From the NCBI RefSeq assembly GCF_014643695.1, contig NZ_BMJY01000008.1, positions 1 to 64,000 on the forward strand: a stretch of DNA of 64,000 nt, written 5' to 3'. The DNA is from Microbacterium album. Lineage in GTDB: Bacteria; Actinomycetota; Actinomycetes; Actinomycetales; Microbacteriaceae. The position numbers and the translations under genes are program-made. Positions 6,452 through 14,117 of the stretch are shown here, one piece after another (the stretch's first letter is position 1; every line of letters starts with the position of its first letter). The notes below the pieces were generated by a model. The model did not search any database and was not told where the DNA came from. It worked only from the letters and a program-made list of their open reading frames with translations.

Positions 6452-9303
6452 CGGATTTGCCTCCCTCTCGTCACCGTCTGCGCACGACGCGCCTCACTCG
6501 CATGGATCCGCTGATCCGCTTCAACCCTCATCCGGGCGACGATCGCACCGTCCACGTCCTTCACGATCAACGTGTCAGGCATCGTAGGTGCCGACTGCGC
6601 GCCGCCAAGGACACCGAGACGGACCCCCGACTCAACCCACACACCGACGTTGCGCTCCTTCTGGTCCGGCTTCCCGGAGATGTACGCCTCCCACAGCGTC
6701 TCCGGCTCAGCGAACTTATGAATCGCCTCCGGACGCCCCTGATAGATGCCGGGGCCGGCGAACCCGCCGTCCCTGAACGCTTTCGCGTAGTCGTACAGGT
6801 TGCCGTCTGCATTCGGCTTCGGCGGCGAGGCGAGTCCCCGCACTCCACCGCTGGCGTCGATGCTGATGTGCTTCGTGGATGGGGTGGCGGCCAGTTGGCG
6901 GTTGAGTTCCCTGATGTGATCGATCGCGGCACCGGACCCTGAGAGGCTGATGTCGATGTTGCGGTGTGTGGGGATCTCGTTCGCCGCTCGGGCGACGTCG
7001 CGCAACCCGTGCTCGACGTCTTCCGCGCGTCCGAGGTTCTCGTCCGCCCATCGGACGGCTTCCTCTCGGGACAGTCCCATCGCTTCGAGTTGTCGGATGA
7101 TCGCGTCCCGGCCACGCGTGTATGCGTCGGTGACCTCGTCGGCGGACTTGCCGTTGTCGATCATCGCTTCGGCGGCGGCACGGTGACGTTCCTCCACCTG
7201 GCGGAGGGAGTCACGGAGCCGGATCGACGCGTCGTTCGTGCCGTCCAGGGTGACGCCTGATGCCTTGGCTGCTTCCGTCATCGAGTTGATCGCGGACTGG
7301 GCGGAGTCCTGCGCGTCCCCCATGTCCATCGCCGCGCGACCGAGGTCTGCCAACGCCTTCCGGTAGGTGTCCAGCGTCTCCTCACCGGCCTCGACCTCCC
7401 CGTGGAGTGCCATGAAAGCCGCCTCCGCGTCCGAGACCGGTGGCTTCACCTCCCCGAGGGCAATCTTCAGCAGGGTGGCGTCATCCGCGGTGAGCCCCAT
7501 TTCGTCAGCGACTCTGATGAGGTTGTCCCGCAACGTGTCGGACGAGTGGATCAGGGTCAGGATGTTCGCGTCTGTCAGCTCGAACTCGTCCCGCAACGCG
7601 CCCATCGTCGCGACCGCGTCATCGACGCTGAGCTGAGCGAGGGCGTCCGCAGCGTTCTCAACGCTGGCTTTCAGTTGGTCGAACCAGATATCGATCGGGT
7701 CGGAGCTGTTGCTAGAAGGGCGGCCCCGCTGGATCTGGTCAAGCACCCCGCCGAGGTCCTGGATCGTCTCCTTCACGCGCTCCACCTCCCAGGGGAACGC
7801 GGTGCCCTGGACCGCCTTCGCGAGGGCCTCATCGAGGCTGCCCTTGCTGATCGCGTTGGACAGGTCCGTGACGCTGGCCTCGGTTCCCTTCAACGCGTCT
7901 CCGAAGGCTTCCAAACCGGCCACAGCGGCGCTGAGCACTGCCGTCGCTGCCATCGCCTTGAACGCGACCGTGGTGATGCGGGCGGCGCGTTGCGCGGTGG
8001 GACCGAGGGTCTCCAGCGCCAGTCGGTACTCGACGATCTTCGGGACGCCCATCAGCATCGCCCCGGACGCCAGAGCAACAGCACCGCCCAGCCCCGTAGC
8101 GATCCCGATGATTCCCTGCACAGGGTCGGGCAGGTCCCCGAGGGCCTGAGCGAACTCGGCCACGCGCCCCGACGTTTCCGCGACGACCGGGAGGAACACC
8201 TCTCCGAAATCGATCGCCGCGTCCCGGATGGCGTTCGCGGCGATCGCGACGCGAGCCTCAACAGTCTCGTACCGCTTCGCGGCCTCCTCCGTCAGAGCGT
8301 TGTTCGCCTCGAACTCCCTGTTACCAGTCGCCATCGCCTCGGTGAACATGTCCGCAGCCGAGGATGAGCGCAGCAGCGCGTCGCGCATACGAACCTCAGT
8401 GATGCCCAACTCCGCGAGCACACCAAGCGTGGACGAGCCCTGCGCCTCCGCGTTCGCCAGGCCCTTCACGAACGCCGCAAGCGCCTCAGACGGGGCCGTA
8501 CGCCACTGCTTCGAGAACTCCTCCGCGGACATGCCCGCCGTCTTCGCGAACATCGCGACACGGTCGCCGCCCTCCTCAACCGACGCGGCAATGTCGATCA
8601 TCACCTTCGACATCGCCGAACCGCCGGCCTCAGCCTCGATACCCACCGAGGACAGCGCCGTCGCGAGACCCAGCACGTCACCCTCGGAGAGACCGATCTG
8701 ACGGCCCGCACCAGCGAGACGCATCGACATTTCGAGGATCTCGGACTCCGTCGTGGCGTAGTTGTTGCCCAGCCCCACCAGCGCCGAACCCAGGTTCGAC
8801 ACCTGTTCCTGCGAGGTGCCCATGATGTTCGTGAACCGCGCCAACGCCGTAGCCGCGTCATTCGCGGACAGGTTCGTCGTCTCACCGAGATCGATCATCG
8901 TCCGCGTGAACTCGACGACGTTCTCCGTGCGGATGCCGAGCTGACCTGCCGCCTCAGCAACCGCCGCGATCTCGTCATGCGACGCCGGCAAAACCGACGT
9001 CAACCCCCGCAAACCCTCCTCAACAGCCGCCAACTGCTCCGGAGTGCCATCAACCGTCTTCGTGACACCAGCCCACGCCGACTCCCACCCCATCGCCGCC
9101 TTAACTGACAGCGCGGTCATCGCCGTCATCGCCGTACCAACACCAAGCGCAGTCCGTCCCAACAGATCAAACGCCTGACGCTTCTGCGCGAGCTTCTCCG
9201 CCTCAGAACCCGTCTCCCGGGTAGACCGGGCGGCATCCTGCATCGCCTTCTGATACTCCGCAACCTGCGCGGAGAGAGTCACCTTTACAACTCTGTTCGC
9301 CAT
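6448..9303 (-). CDS. Phage tail tape-measure protein (951 aa)
   Basis: The N-terminal 50 residues are a charged helix (VTLSAQVAEYQKAMQDAAR). They are followed by the TP901-type core with alternating helices: GTAMTAMTALSVKAAMGWE, WAGVTKTVDGTPEQLAAVEE, GQLGIRTENVVEFTRTMIDL, LAGAGRQIGLSEGDVLGLAT. About residues 390-470 contain two hydrophobic segments (IIGIATGLGGAVALASGAML, VAFKAMAATAVLSAAVAG). The tail has GGFAGPGIYQGRPEAIHKFA, common at actinophage tape-measure C-termini. The protein sets tail length and passes DNA during infection. The frame is intact, yet no tail tube, chaperone or distal tail genes are present, which is unusual. The ATG is one base past the upstream stop (TGAgATG). Confidence 0.9.
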   Translation of the reverse strand: MANRVVKVTLSAQVAEYQKAMQDAARSTRETGSEAEKLAQKRQAFDLLGRTALGVGTAMTAMTALSVKAAMGWESAWAGVTKTVDGTPEQLAAVEEGLRGLTSVLPASHDEIAAVAEAAGQLGIRTENVVEFTRTMIDLGETTNLSANDAATALARFTNIMGTSQEQVSNLGSALVGLGNNYATTESEILEMSMRLAGAGRQIGLSEGDVLGLATALSSVGIEAEAGGSAMSKVMIDIAASVEEGGDRVAMFAKTAGMSAEEFSKQWRTAPSEALAAFVKGLANAEAQGSSTLGVLAELGITEVRMRDALLRSSSAADMFTEAMATGNREFEANNALTEEAAKRYETVEARVAIAANAIRDAAIDFGEVFLPVVAETSGRVAEFAQALGDLPDPVQGIIGIATGLGGAVALASGAMLMGVPKIVEYRLALETLGPTAQRAARITTVAFKAMAATAVLSAAVAGLEAFGDALKGTEASVTDLSNAISKGSLDEALAKAVQGTAFPWEVERVKETIQDLGGVLDQIQRGRPSSNSSDPIDIWFDQLKASVENAADALAQLSVDDAVATMGALRDEFELTDANILTLIHSSDTLRDNLIRVADEMGLTADDATLLKIALGEVKPPVSDAEAAFMALHGEVEAGEETLDTYRKALADLGRAAMDMGDAQDSAQSAINSMTEAAKASGVTLDGTNDASIRLRDSLRQVEERHRAAAEAMIDNGKSADEVTDAYTRGRDAIIRQLEAMGLSREEAVRWADENLGRAEDVEHGLRDVARAANEIPTHRNIDISLSGSGAAIDHIRELNRQLAATPSTKHISIDASGGVRGLASPPKPNADGNLYDYAKAFRDGGFAGPGIYQGRPEAIHKFAEPETLWEAYISGKPDQKERNVGVWVESGVRLGVLGGAQSAPTMPDTLIVKDVDGAIVARMRVEADQRIHASEARRAQTVTRGRQIR

Positions 9304-9304
9304 C

Positions 9305-9628
9305 TCACTGCCCCTTCACCTTCGAAAGACGCTCCCGCGTCGCATCCGCGCTCCAGCTGCCCTCGATCGACAGCTGGTTAACCCGGTGCCAGTCCGGGAA
9401 CTTCGGGTACGTCGGATTCCCATAGCCGTTCGCGACCAGCCACGCCCAGATCGCCTCTTTACGTCGACAAGCCGGACCCACGTCGAACGTCTGCCCCGGC
9501 GTAAGCCCGTGCCTTTCGAACCAGCGTCGCGACGCGGCAGGGTCGTCCCACAACGGCTCCCCGCGCCGCAGAAGCTCTACAGGCACCTCACCAGGCCCCT
9601 GCCCAGGACGTTGCCGCAGCCTAGGCAC
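9305..9628 (-). CDS. Hypothetical phage-type protein between terS and tmp (107 aa)
   Basis: GTG at 9628 overlaps the last codons of terS, so translation is coupled. The sequence has EPLWDDPAASRRWFERHGLT, then GQTFDVGPACRRKEAIWAWL and VANGYGNPTYPKFPDWHRV. Aromatic-rich and soluble; not recognised. It could be a packaging or head-tail adaptor-type partner of the small terminase, but only its position suggests this. Confidence 0.65.
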   Translation of the reverse strand: MPRLRQRPGQGPGEVPVELLRRGEPLWDDPAASRRWFERHGLTPGQTFDVGPACRRKEAIWAWLVANGYGNPTYPKFPDWHRVNQLSIEGSWSADATRERLSKVKGQ

Positions 9629-9992
9629 CCCGAACCGCCTTAGAACGCTCCCAACGGGCCTTCGCCGCGGCCTGAGCGGCCGTCGAGATCTGACGGGACA
9701 TCGCCACCGCCCCCTCAGCAGCCTCAAGGTTCAGCTGCGTCAACAGGCGGGCTACCGTCGCCTGCTGTTGACGCAACTCCGCCACCGCCGGATGCAACAC
9801 CTGCTGCCCCGTGGAACCGGTAATCATCAGCCCGTCCGCCTCGATCACGTCCTCAAGCGCGTCGATCCGGTCCAGCGAACGGCACGCCTCGAGCAACACA
9901 GGCGTCTCATGCTCGTCAAACTCGTACTTCTTGACCAGCTCCCGCCACAGGGCGCGGCCGCGGCGTTTAAGCACCTTCGGTACAGCAGTCAT
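9621..9992 (-). CDS. terS: Phage terminase small subunit, P27 family
   Basis: 123 aa from ATG 9992, with GGAGA 5 nt upstream. It matches the P27 pattern: LKRRGRALWRELVKKYEFDE, ETPVLLEACRSLDRIDALED, IEADGLMITGSTGQQVLHPA, VAELRQQQATVARLLTQLNL, then a basic C-terminus. P27 proteins bind the cos or pac site and recruit the large ATPase/nuclease subunit. No large subunit gene exists in the element, so this TerS would have to work with a TerL supplied elsewhere, as in satellites that redirect a helper phage's packaging. The following gene starts within its last codons. Confidence 0.88.
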   Translation of the reverse strand: MTAVPKVLKRRGRALWRELVKKYEFDEHETPVLLEACRSLDRIDALEDVIEADGLMITGSTGQQVLHPAVAELRQQQATVARLLTQLNLEAAEGAVAMSRQISTAAQAAAKARWERSKAVRGA

Positions 9993-10488
9993 CGCATCTC
10001 CAATTACTCGAATAGCGGTACGAAAATGAAGGTCCCGCACGCATCGACCAAGAATTCCCCTCCCAGGCGACCGACTGAGGGGCGTCCGAGGTGGGGTACC
10101 CCCCGGGTTTGGTTCCGAACCTTCGTACATTCGTTCGGCTCTCCTCGTGGTCTTCGAGCGGTTTCGACGAGGACCGGCCGTCGGGACTGCTCGTAGTCCG
10201 GGCACCGGTAGTCGGGGCCACATGCCGGGGCCTCCTGGGTGCCCGGATGGTGAGCGCCCACACACCGACGGGGGCCTGTGACGCGGGGTAGACGGCGGAC
10301 CTGGCTCGCGTCCGGTGGGCGCTGGTCTGCATCTGGTTGATGGTGGACAGATCTTCGGCGGCGGGTGGCAGCGCCCGGGTAGGTGGTCTCGAGGGTGTGA
10401 ACGTGTCCCCCCATGCCTTCCGGGGAACCCCCTCACGGCGATGGCGCGGTGAGGGTGCGGGGCGCGATTCGTGCTTCACGGCGTTCAC
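9967..10488 (-). CDS. Doubtful reading frame upstream of terS (173 aa)
   Basis: GTG at 10488 lies just after the stop of the 42-codon gene. Its segment EDLSTINQMQTSAHRTRARS...VGVWALT resembles the C-terminus of the gene at 10634-11206 (TDLAEINHMQTSREHKLAAS...AGVWTL), and the DNA is similar over about 100 bp. After that the frame is Pro/Arg-rich and runs into terS. It is probably a partial duplicate or decayed gene with a noncoding tail. Confidence 0.3.
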   Translation of the reverse strand: MNAVKHESRPAPSPRHRREGVPRKAWGDTFTPSRPPTRALPPAAEDLSTINQMQTSAHRTRARSAVYPASQAPVGVWALTIRAPRRPRHVAPTTGARTTSSPDGRSSSKPLEDHEESRTNVRRFGTKPGGYPTSDAPQSVAWEGNSWSMRAGPSFSYRYSSNWRCDDCCTEGA

Positions 10489-10490
10489 CC
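9993..10490. other. terS upstream region, candidate packaging site
   Basis: 498 bp with no strong gene. It includes the G/C tract at 10091-10108 (ggggtaccccccgggttt on the plus strand) and nearby short repeats (gtagtccgggcac, gtagtcggggcca). G-runs of this kind directly upstream of terS are where cos or pac sites usually lie in actinophages. It also contains the partial duplication described for 9967-10488. Confidence 0.35.
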
Positions 10491-10619
10491 TCAGTCGTCG
10501 ATGTCTCGACCGGTTTGCTCGAGCACGGACTCAAGCTCTTGGAGGAAGGTGCCGAGGCCGTGTATGCGCGGGGACCGGTAGACGGCGTGAAGGATGTCCA
10601 TCGCCTCCGTGTCCGTCAT
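10491..10619 (-). CDS. Small acidic protein (42 aa)
   Basis: ATG 10619 starts MTDTEAMDILHAVYRSPRIH, ending in ESVLEQTGRDIDD. It is a compact helical, acidic sequence with no membrane segment. It lies 14 bp downstream of the 190-aa gene and is followed at once by the doubtful GTG frame at 10488 (overlapping spacing). Not recognised. Its consistent codon use and tight spacing support expression as part of the early transcript. Confidence 0.45.
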   Translation of the reverse strand: MTDTEAMDILHAVYRSPRIHGLGTFLQELESVLEQTGRDIDD

Positions 10620-10633
10620 GGTGCGATCGGCCA

Positions 10634-11206
10634 TCAGAGTGTCCAGACCCCTGCGGGCGTGGAAGGCAGGGAGTACGCGGCAGAGGCTGCGAGCTTGTGC
10701 TCGCGACTGGTCTGCATGTGATTGATCTCGGCGAGGTCGGTGGCAGTCCGCGCGTCCTTCGGGTACTCGCGTTTGAACGACTCATATGTCTCCACCCATC
10801 CCTTCTGCGTGGCTCGCTGGGCGAGAGCGAGGGCAAGGGTGCGGTCGCCGCTGAGCGTGGCCCGCTCCATGAGGCGTTCGGCCTCTCTCTCGTCTTCGAT
10901 GCGGTCGGCTCGGTCCTGTGCGTCGCGCAGGGCTACGAGCTGGCTGGGGTCGTCGCCGACGGCTCCCGTGAGTCGCTTTCCGAGGTCGCGTGCGCGGGTA
11001 TGCAGGAGCTGCTCTTCACGTGCTCGCAGGGCGTCGATGGAAGCGCGGGCTTCGCGGTGGGCTTCACCTGTGCGCTCACGCTTCGCGAGGTCGCTGGCGT
11101 AGGCGTCAGCCCGGATCTGCGCGATGGTCTTGGCGAGATTGGCGCGGATCGTTGCGGCTTCATCTCGGAGAGCGAGCACCTGACTGATGGTTGTGCTGTT
11201 ACTCAT
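10634..11206 (-). CDS. Coiled-coil island protein (190 aa)
   Basis: ATG 11206 has AAGGA upstream and overlaps the stop of the preceding gene (ATGA). Residues 1-120 are continuous charged helix (MSNSTTISQVLALRDEAATI, ANLAKTIAQIRADAYASDLA, EARASIDALRAREEQLLHTR), then helices around ERLMERATLSGDRTLALALA. The C-terminal motif TDLAEINHMQTSREHKLAAS followed by PAGVWTL is echoed in the frame at 9967-10488. The family is unnamed; long helical proteins in this place in phages are often scaffold- or packaging-associated, but the sequence shows nothing specific. Confidence 0.7.
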   Translation of the reverse strand: MSNSTTISQVLALRDEAATIRANLAKTIAQIRADAYASDLAKRERTGEAHREARASIDALRAREEQLLHTRARDLGKRLTGAVGDDPSQLVALRDAQDRADRIEDEREAERLMERATLSGDRTLALALAQRATQKGWVETYESFKREYPKDARTATDLAEINHMQTSREHKLAASAAYSLPSTPAGVWTL

Positions 11207-11613
11207 GAGTGGTTCCTTGTCTGTCTGGGACTGTGACCGGTGATGTACGTCTTTGCGTCGTCGTTGGTGATGACCCATGTGTTGCCGTGTTTGACGGCGG
11301 GCAGGGTCTTTCGTTCGATGTCGAGTCGGACGGTTCGTGGTGCCCGCCTGGTGGCTTGGGCGATCTGGTTGACCGTCCAGTGACTACGTTCCTCTGATGC
11401 CGTTTCTTGCCGCGGTTCGTTGCCGGGAGCGGTACTGAACGCGCAGATCGTGATCGCGCGGAGAAGGTCATAGATCGCGCTGTCACCCACGCGGTATCTG
11501 CTGCGGAGCTCCTTTATGCGAGCGGCTTGGTAGAGCATCCTCGCGTCGTCCGGGGAGAGGATGAGCGCACCGGCCGGGAGGATCCGCATGGAGCGGGGCT
11601 CGTAGGTGCTCAT
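11203..11613 (-). CDS. HTH DNA-binding protein (136 aa)
   Basis: ATG 11613, two bases after the rep stop at 11616. The N-terminal part (MRILPAGALILSPDDARMLY, RIKELRSRYRVGDSAIYDLL) is helical. The C-terminal part, residues about 85-130, is an excisionase/MerR-like HTH: HWTVNQIAQATRRAPRTVRL, ERKTLPAVKHGNTWVITNDD, AKTYITG. A control function for replication or excision is likely given its place between the replication protein and the structural-type genes. Its stop overlaps the next start. Confidence 0.7.
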   Translation of the reverse strand: MSTYEPRSMRILPAGALILSPDDARMLYQAARIKELRSRYRVGDSAIYDLLRAITICAFSTAPGNEPRQETASEERSHWTVNQIAQATRRAPRTVRLDIERKTLPAVKHGNTWVITNDDAKTYITGHSPRQTRNHS

Positions 11614-11615
11614 CG

Positions 11616-12476
11616 TCAGGCCACCTCCAGCATGTCGGGGATGAACCCGCGGTCTGCCCACTCCCGCCCAACTGGCGTTAGGGCGTTGTAGGCGGGTGTC
11701 CCGTACTCCGGTCCCTCGTACCTGTCGTACCGGGGGATCTGCCGGAGGTACCTGTCGATGAGGTCTTGAGCCTCCAACTTGGTGAGGGTCTTCCATGTGT
11801 CCTTGCTGCGGGCGTTCGGGATTTGGCCGGTGAGGTGGATGTGGAGGTCGTGCAGGTAAGCGCGCTGCTTGTCGGTGCTGGTTGCGGGCTCGAAGGTTGT
11901 GACACTGTCGTGTGCGCTCGGAAGAGCGGACCTGAAAGTTTCTTCATTGGTCTTGTTCTCATTGGGCTTATTCGGGTGCCTCGGAGTCACTACCCCTGGT
12001 GACTCGGAGTCACTACCTAGTGCCTCGGAGGCACTACCCGAAGAGTCGACGGCCCGACGTAGTGACTCGGAGTCACTACGTGCAGTGCGTGCGGCATTCG
12101 CGAGCCGTGCACGTGATTCCGGCGACAAGTTGCGCTGGGGCTTCCGCCGGCCCTTCGCGGACACGTGCCACCAATCGCCCTGGCTCTCGCTGAGCACCGC
12201 GACCTCGTACACGTTCGGGCGGTTCTTCTCGCCGACGTTGCGCTGACGGGTGACTTTGATCGCGCTGTGTTCCTCGAGGCCGCTAATCGCTCGGATGACG
12301 CTGCGGCGCGACAGTCGCGATTCGTCAGCGATGGTCGACAGCCCCGGCCAGCACTTGCCCGTGGTTGGGTTTCGGTGCTTCAACAGAACGATGTAGACGA
12401 GCAGTTCATGGGCGTTGAGGGCGCTGTGTTCGATGACCGTGTTCGGCAGTCTGATCCAACCGTCTGTGTCAGTCAC
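11616..12476 (-). CDS. Replication initiator-like winged-helix protein with internal iterons
   Basis: 286 aa, GTG 12476 preceded by AAAGGAGGGGG. The N-terminal 100 residues match replisome-organizer/RepA-type winged helix domains: GWIRLPNTVIEHSALNAHEL, YIVLLKHRNPTTGKCWPGLS, TIADESRLSRRSVIRAISGL. A low-complexity linker (RSDSESLRRAVDSSGSASEA, LGSDSESPG) is encoded by the iteron palindromes at 11976-12079. The C-terminal 110 residues (STDKQRAYLHDLHIHLTGQI, WKTLTKLEAQDLIDRYLRQI) form a small helical domain of the type seen in phage initiators. Origins inside the initiator gene are known in lambdoid and lactococcal phages. It probably drives autonomous replication after excision. Confidence 0.75.
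   Translation of the reverse strand: MTDTDGWIRLPNTVIEHSALNAHELLVYIVLLKHRNPTTGKCWPGLSTIADESRLSRRSVIRAISGLEEHSAIKVTRQRNVGEKNRPNVYEVAVLSESQGDWWHVSAKGRRKPQRNLSPESRARLANAARTARSDSESLRRAVDSSGSASEALGSDSESPGVVTPRHPNKPNENKTNEETFRSALPSAHDSVTTFEPATSTDKQRAYLHDLHIHLTGQIPNARSKDTWKTLTKLEAQDLIDRYLRQIPRYDRYEGPEYGTPAYNALTPVGREWADRGFIPDMLEVA
11976..12079. repeat. Iteron-like palindrome array, candidate origin
   Basis: Four copies of a palindrome with core GTGMCTCGGAGKCAC: 11976-11990 (one mismatch between arms), 11999-12013 (7+1+7 perfect), 12019-12035 (8+1+8 perfect, with GCC/GGC in place of GAC/GTC) and 12059-12079 (10+1+10 perfect). Centres are at 11983, 12006, 12027 and 12069, spaced 23, 21 and 42 (two times 21) bp, close to two helical turns. 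Compensating substitutions in copy 3 keep the symmetry, which indicates selection on DNA structure or protein binding. Confidence 0.7.
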
Positions 12477-12510
12477 CCGCGACCCCCTCCTTTCGGTTTT
12501 CAGTTGTGGA

Positions 12511-12541
12511 GACGGCCCCTGGGGGAGTCCCAGGGGCCGTC
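12511..12541. terminator. Strong hairpin upstream of rep
   Basis: Perfect 13-bp stem GACGGCCCCTGGG / CCCAGGGGCCGTC with a 5-nt loop, between the 81-aa gene and rep. On the minus strand it is followed by an A-rich stretch and the rep ribosome binding site rather than a T run, so it could attenuate or process the transcript and limit read-through into rep. Confidence 0.55.
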
Positions 12542-12547
12542 CGGCGA

Positions 12548-12793
12548 TCAGTCGTCAAGTCCTCGGAGCCGCTCATCGACGCCGGCGTCGCGCTTGAGGA
12601 AGCGGGGCGGGTTCGGAAGGTCCGCCGCGAGCGTGGCGAGCCTGTCCGCTACGGCAAGCGCTAGCCCCTTATCCAGCGGCGTGACTTGCCCGTTCACACC
12701 CAGAATCCCGACCTCGGCTATTGCGCCATTCGCGTCGACGACGTTCACGACGATCTCCGAGGCCTCTGCGACGGCCCGCTGAGCGTCGGTCAT
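12548..12793 (-). CDS. Small hypothetical protein (81 aa)
   Basis: ATG 12793 overlaps the stop of the preceding gene (ATGA). The sequence starts MTDAQRAVAEASEIVVNVVD, with a strand-turn-strand NVVDANGAIAEVGILGVNGQ, then helix ALAVADRLATLAADLPNPPR and an acidic end. Soluble; not recognised. Third of four coupled early genes upstream of rep. Confidence 0.6.
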   Translation of the reverse strand: MTDAQRAVAEASEIVVNVVDANGAIAEVGILGVNGQVTPLDKGLALAVADRLATLAADLPNPPRFLKRDAGVDERLRGLDD

Positions 12794-13125
12794 GCGGTCA
12801 CCTCCTGCGAGACCTCGTCGGGCGTCGGCTGAGCCTGCCGCGTCGACTCGTCTTCGACTGCGTGCCTGTACTGCTTCTCGACCGCTCTCATCTCGCGCAT
12901 GAGGCGGTTCTTCTCGAGCCGCAGCCGATTCCACTTGACTGTCAGCTCGCGCAGCTCGGTGCACTTGCGACAGTCGGGAGCCCCGGGCAGGTCCGGGCGG
13001 CCGGATGTGCCGACCTGGACAGTCGGGACGAAACTCCGACCGCAGTACGTCTGCACTTTCGTTCCCTCGATCATGGCGAGCGTGATGTCGAACGCGGGCA
13101 TGACGTGGTGGTTCACGGGTCTCAT
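12790..13125 (-). CDS. DUF3039-like zinc-binding protein (111 aa)
   Basis: Resembles the actinobacterial DUF3039 layout: an N-terminal HHVMPAFDITLAMIEGTKVQ, then TYCGRSFVP and PDCRKCTEL, in which the Cys of YCG plus CxxC and the His pair would bind one zinc. It is followed by a long charged helix (RLRLEKNRLMREMRAVEKQY) and a polar tail. DUF3039 has no known function, but such proteins are common in actinobacterial chromosomes and phages. ATG 13125 overlaps the stop of the upstream gene, and its own stop overlaps the next start. Confidence 0.6.
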   Translation of the reverse strand: MRPVNHHVMPAFDITLAMIEGTKVQTYCGRSFVPTVQVGTSGRPDLPGAPDCRKCTELRELTVKWNRLRLEKNRLMREMRAVEKQYRHAVEDESTRQAQPTPDEVSQEVTA

Positions 13126-13691
13126 CGGGTCACCGCCTGACGAGTCACCTCAGCGGACAGGACGTCAGCGATCTCTCGTAGCGATTCCCCGAGCCTGCTC
13201 AGCGCGAGCGGTGAGGCCTCAAGCTCCGCGGCTCCATCCCGCCCGTACACGCAGAACTTAGGCGGGCAGGTGCTGACAGTCCCAGCCGGCATATCGTCGT
13301 CCCCGTCAGGGGAGATATCGTCCTCTACCGTCACGCTTATCATCTGCTCGAAGCCGACGTTGGTGAAAGCGGCATTGAGGATCGTTTTCCTGAACCAGAT
13401 GCTCACGTTCGGCCAGTCGTCGGCATACACCTGCACTTCGTCGGCCCAAGCGGGCGTGGGAAAGGGGAGGTCCTTGATCTCGCTGACCATGACTTGGAAG
13501 TAGAGCGTGCCGAGGTAGGCTCCGTGCTCCGGGAGGTGGGCAAGGATCTGCTCCTCAGTGAGCCGCACCACGTTCCGATCCACGAGTTCGTCAATGCGGG
13601 AGTCAGTCACTGACGTGATCGGCTTGCCCAGCTCCGCGCGCATGATGCGCAGACGGTCGATGAATCCCAGCTGTTCTGCCAGAATGGTCAT
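13122..13691 (-). CDS. Hypothetical early island protein (189 aa)
   Basis: ATG 13691 chosen because AAGGAGAACC lies 5-10 nt upstream. The N-terminal half is helical (MTILAEQLGFIDRLRIMRAE, SRIDELVDRNVVRLTEEQIL). The middle looks beta-rich (LYFQVMVSEIKDLPFPTPAW, VQVYADDWPNVSIWF, TNVGFEQMISVTVEDD), and the C-terminus has a short Cys pair (STCPPKFCVYG) and a helix. Not recognised. First of three overlapping genes, 118 bp downstream of the AlpA-like gene. Confidence 0.6.
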   Translation of the reverse strand: MTILAEQLGFIDRLRIMRAELGKPITSVTDSRIDELVDRNVVRLTEEQILAHLPEHGAYLGTLYFQVMVSEIKDLPFPTPAWADEVQVYADDWPNVSIWFRKTILNAAFTNVGFEQMISVTVEDDISPDGDDDMPAGTVSTCPPKFCVYGRDGAAELEASPLALSRLGESLREIADVLSAEVTRQAVTR

Positions 13692-13809
13692 GATCGGTTC
13701 TCCTTCTTCCTGGTTGGTGTTCTGGTCTTCGCCCTCGACCGAGTTGCCGCTCATGTGGTCGGGGGCTCTTCTCGTCCCAGCTGGTGCTGGCGAGCGAGCT
13801 GTGCTGGCC

Positions 13810-14031
13810 TCAGCGCCGACGCGCATCGGTCGTTTCGCAGGCAGCGCCAAGGGAGTCGAGCCAGGAGAGCACGTCCCCCTTGCGGTAGCGCACGCTTCCT
13901 CCGAGGCGCGTCACCTTCGGGCCTGTGCCTTCCATTGCCCAGCGCGCGAGGGTTGGAACGCTCGTACCGGTGAACTCCGCGATCTCGACGCGCTTAGCGA
14001 GCTCGGGCAGATCGTCTATGGACCGAACCAT
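13810..14031 (-). CDS. AlpA/excisionase-type DNA-binding protein (73 aa)
   Basis: MVRSIDDLPELAKRVEIAEFTGTSVPTLARWAMEGTGP is a helix-turn-helix of the AlpA/HTH_17 type. It is followed by the typical wing KVTRLGGSVRYRKGDVLSWL. It is the first leftward gene and is divergent from the repressor, the standard place for an excisionase or an AlpA-type activator of a phage satellite. It would bind near attP to direct excision, or activate the early operon. Short size and a complete motif fit the family. Confidence 0.8.
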   Translation of the reverse strand: MVRSIDDLPELAKRVEIAEFTGTSVPTLARWAMEGTGPKVTRLGGSVRYRKGDVLSWLDSLGAACETTDARRR

Positions 14032-14117
14032 GCCATCCTCCTGTGAAATCCTCTCGTTAACGCCTGCATCCTGGCGGTTTTCTCATGTTGACACGGGATG
14101 CGCTCCAACGCAAGCGG

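Noticed and set aside
11941-12090. Possible CRISPR array (regularly spaced short palindromes)
   Set aside because: The units are 15-21 bp palindromes with almost no spacer, only four copies, lie within an open reading frame and have no cas genes nearby; iterons fit better. No other CRISPR-like array was seen in the window.
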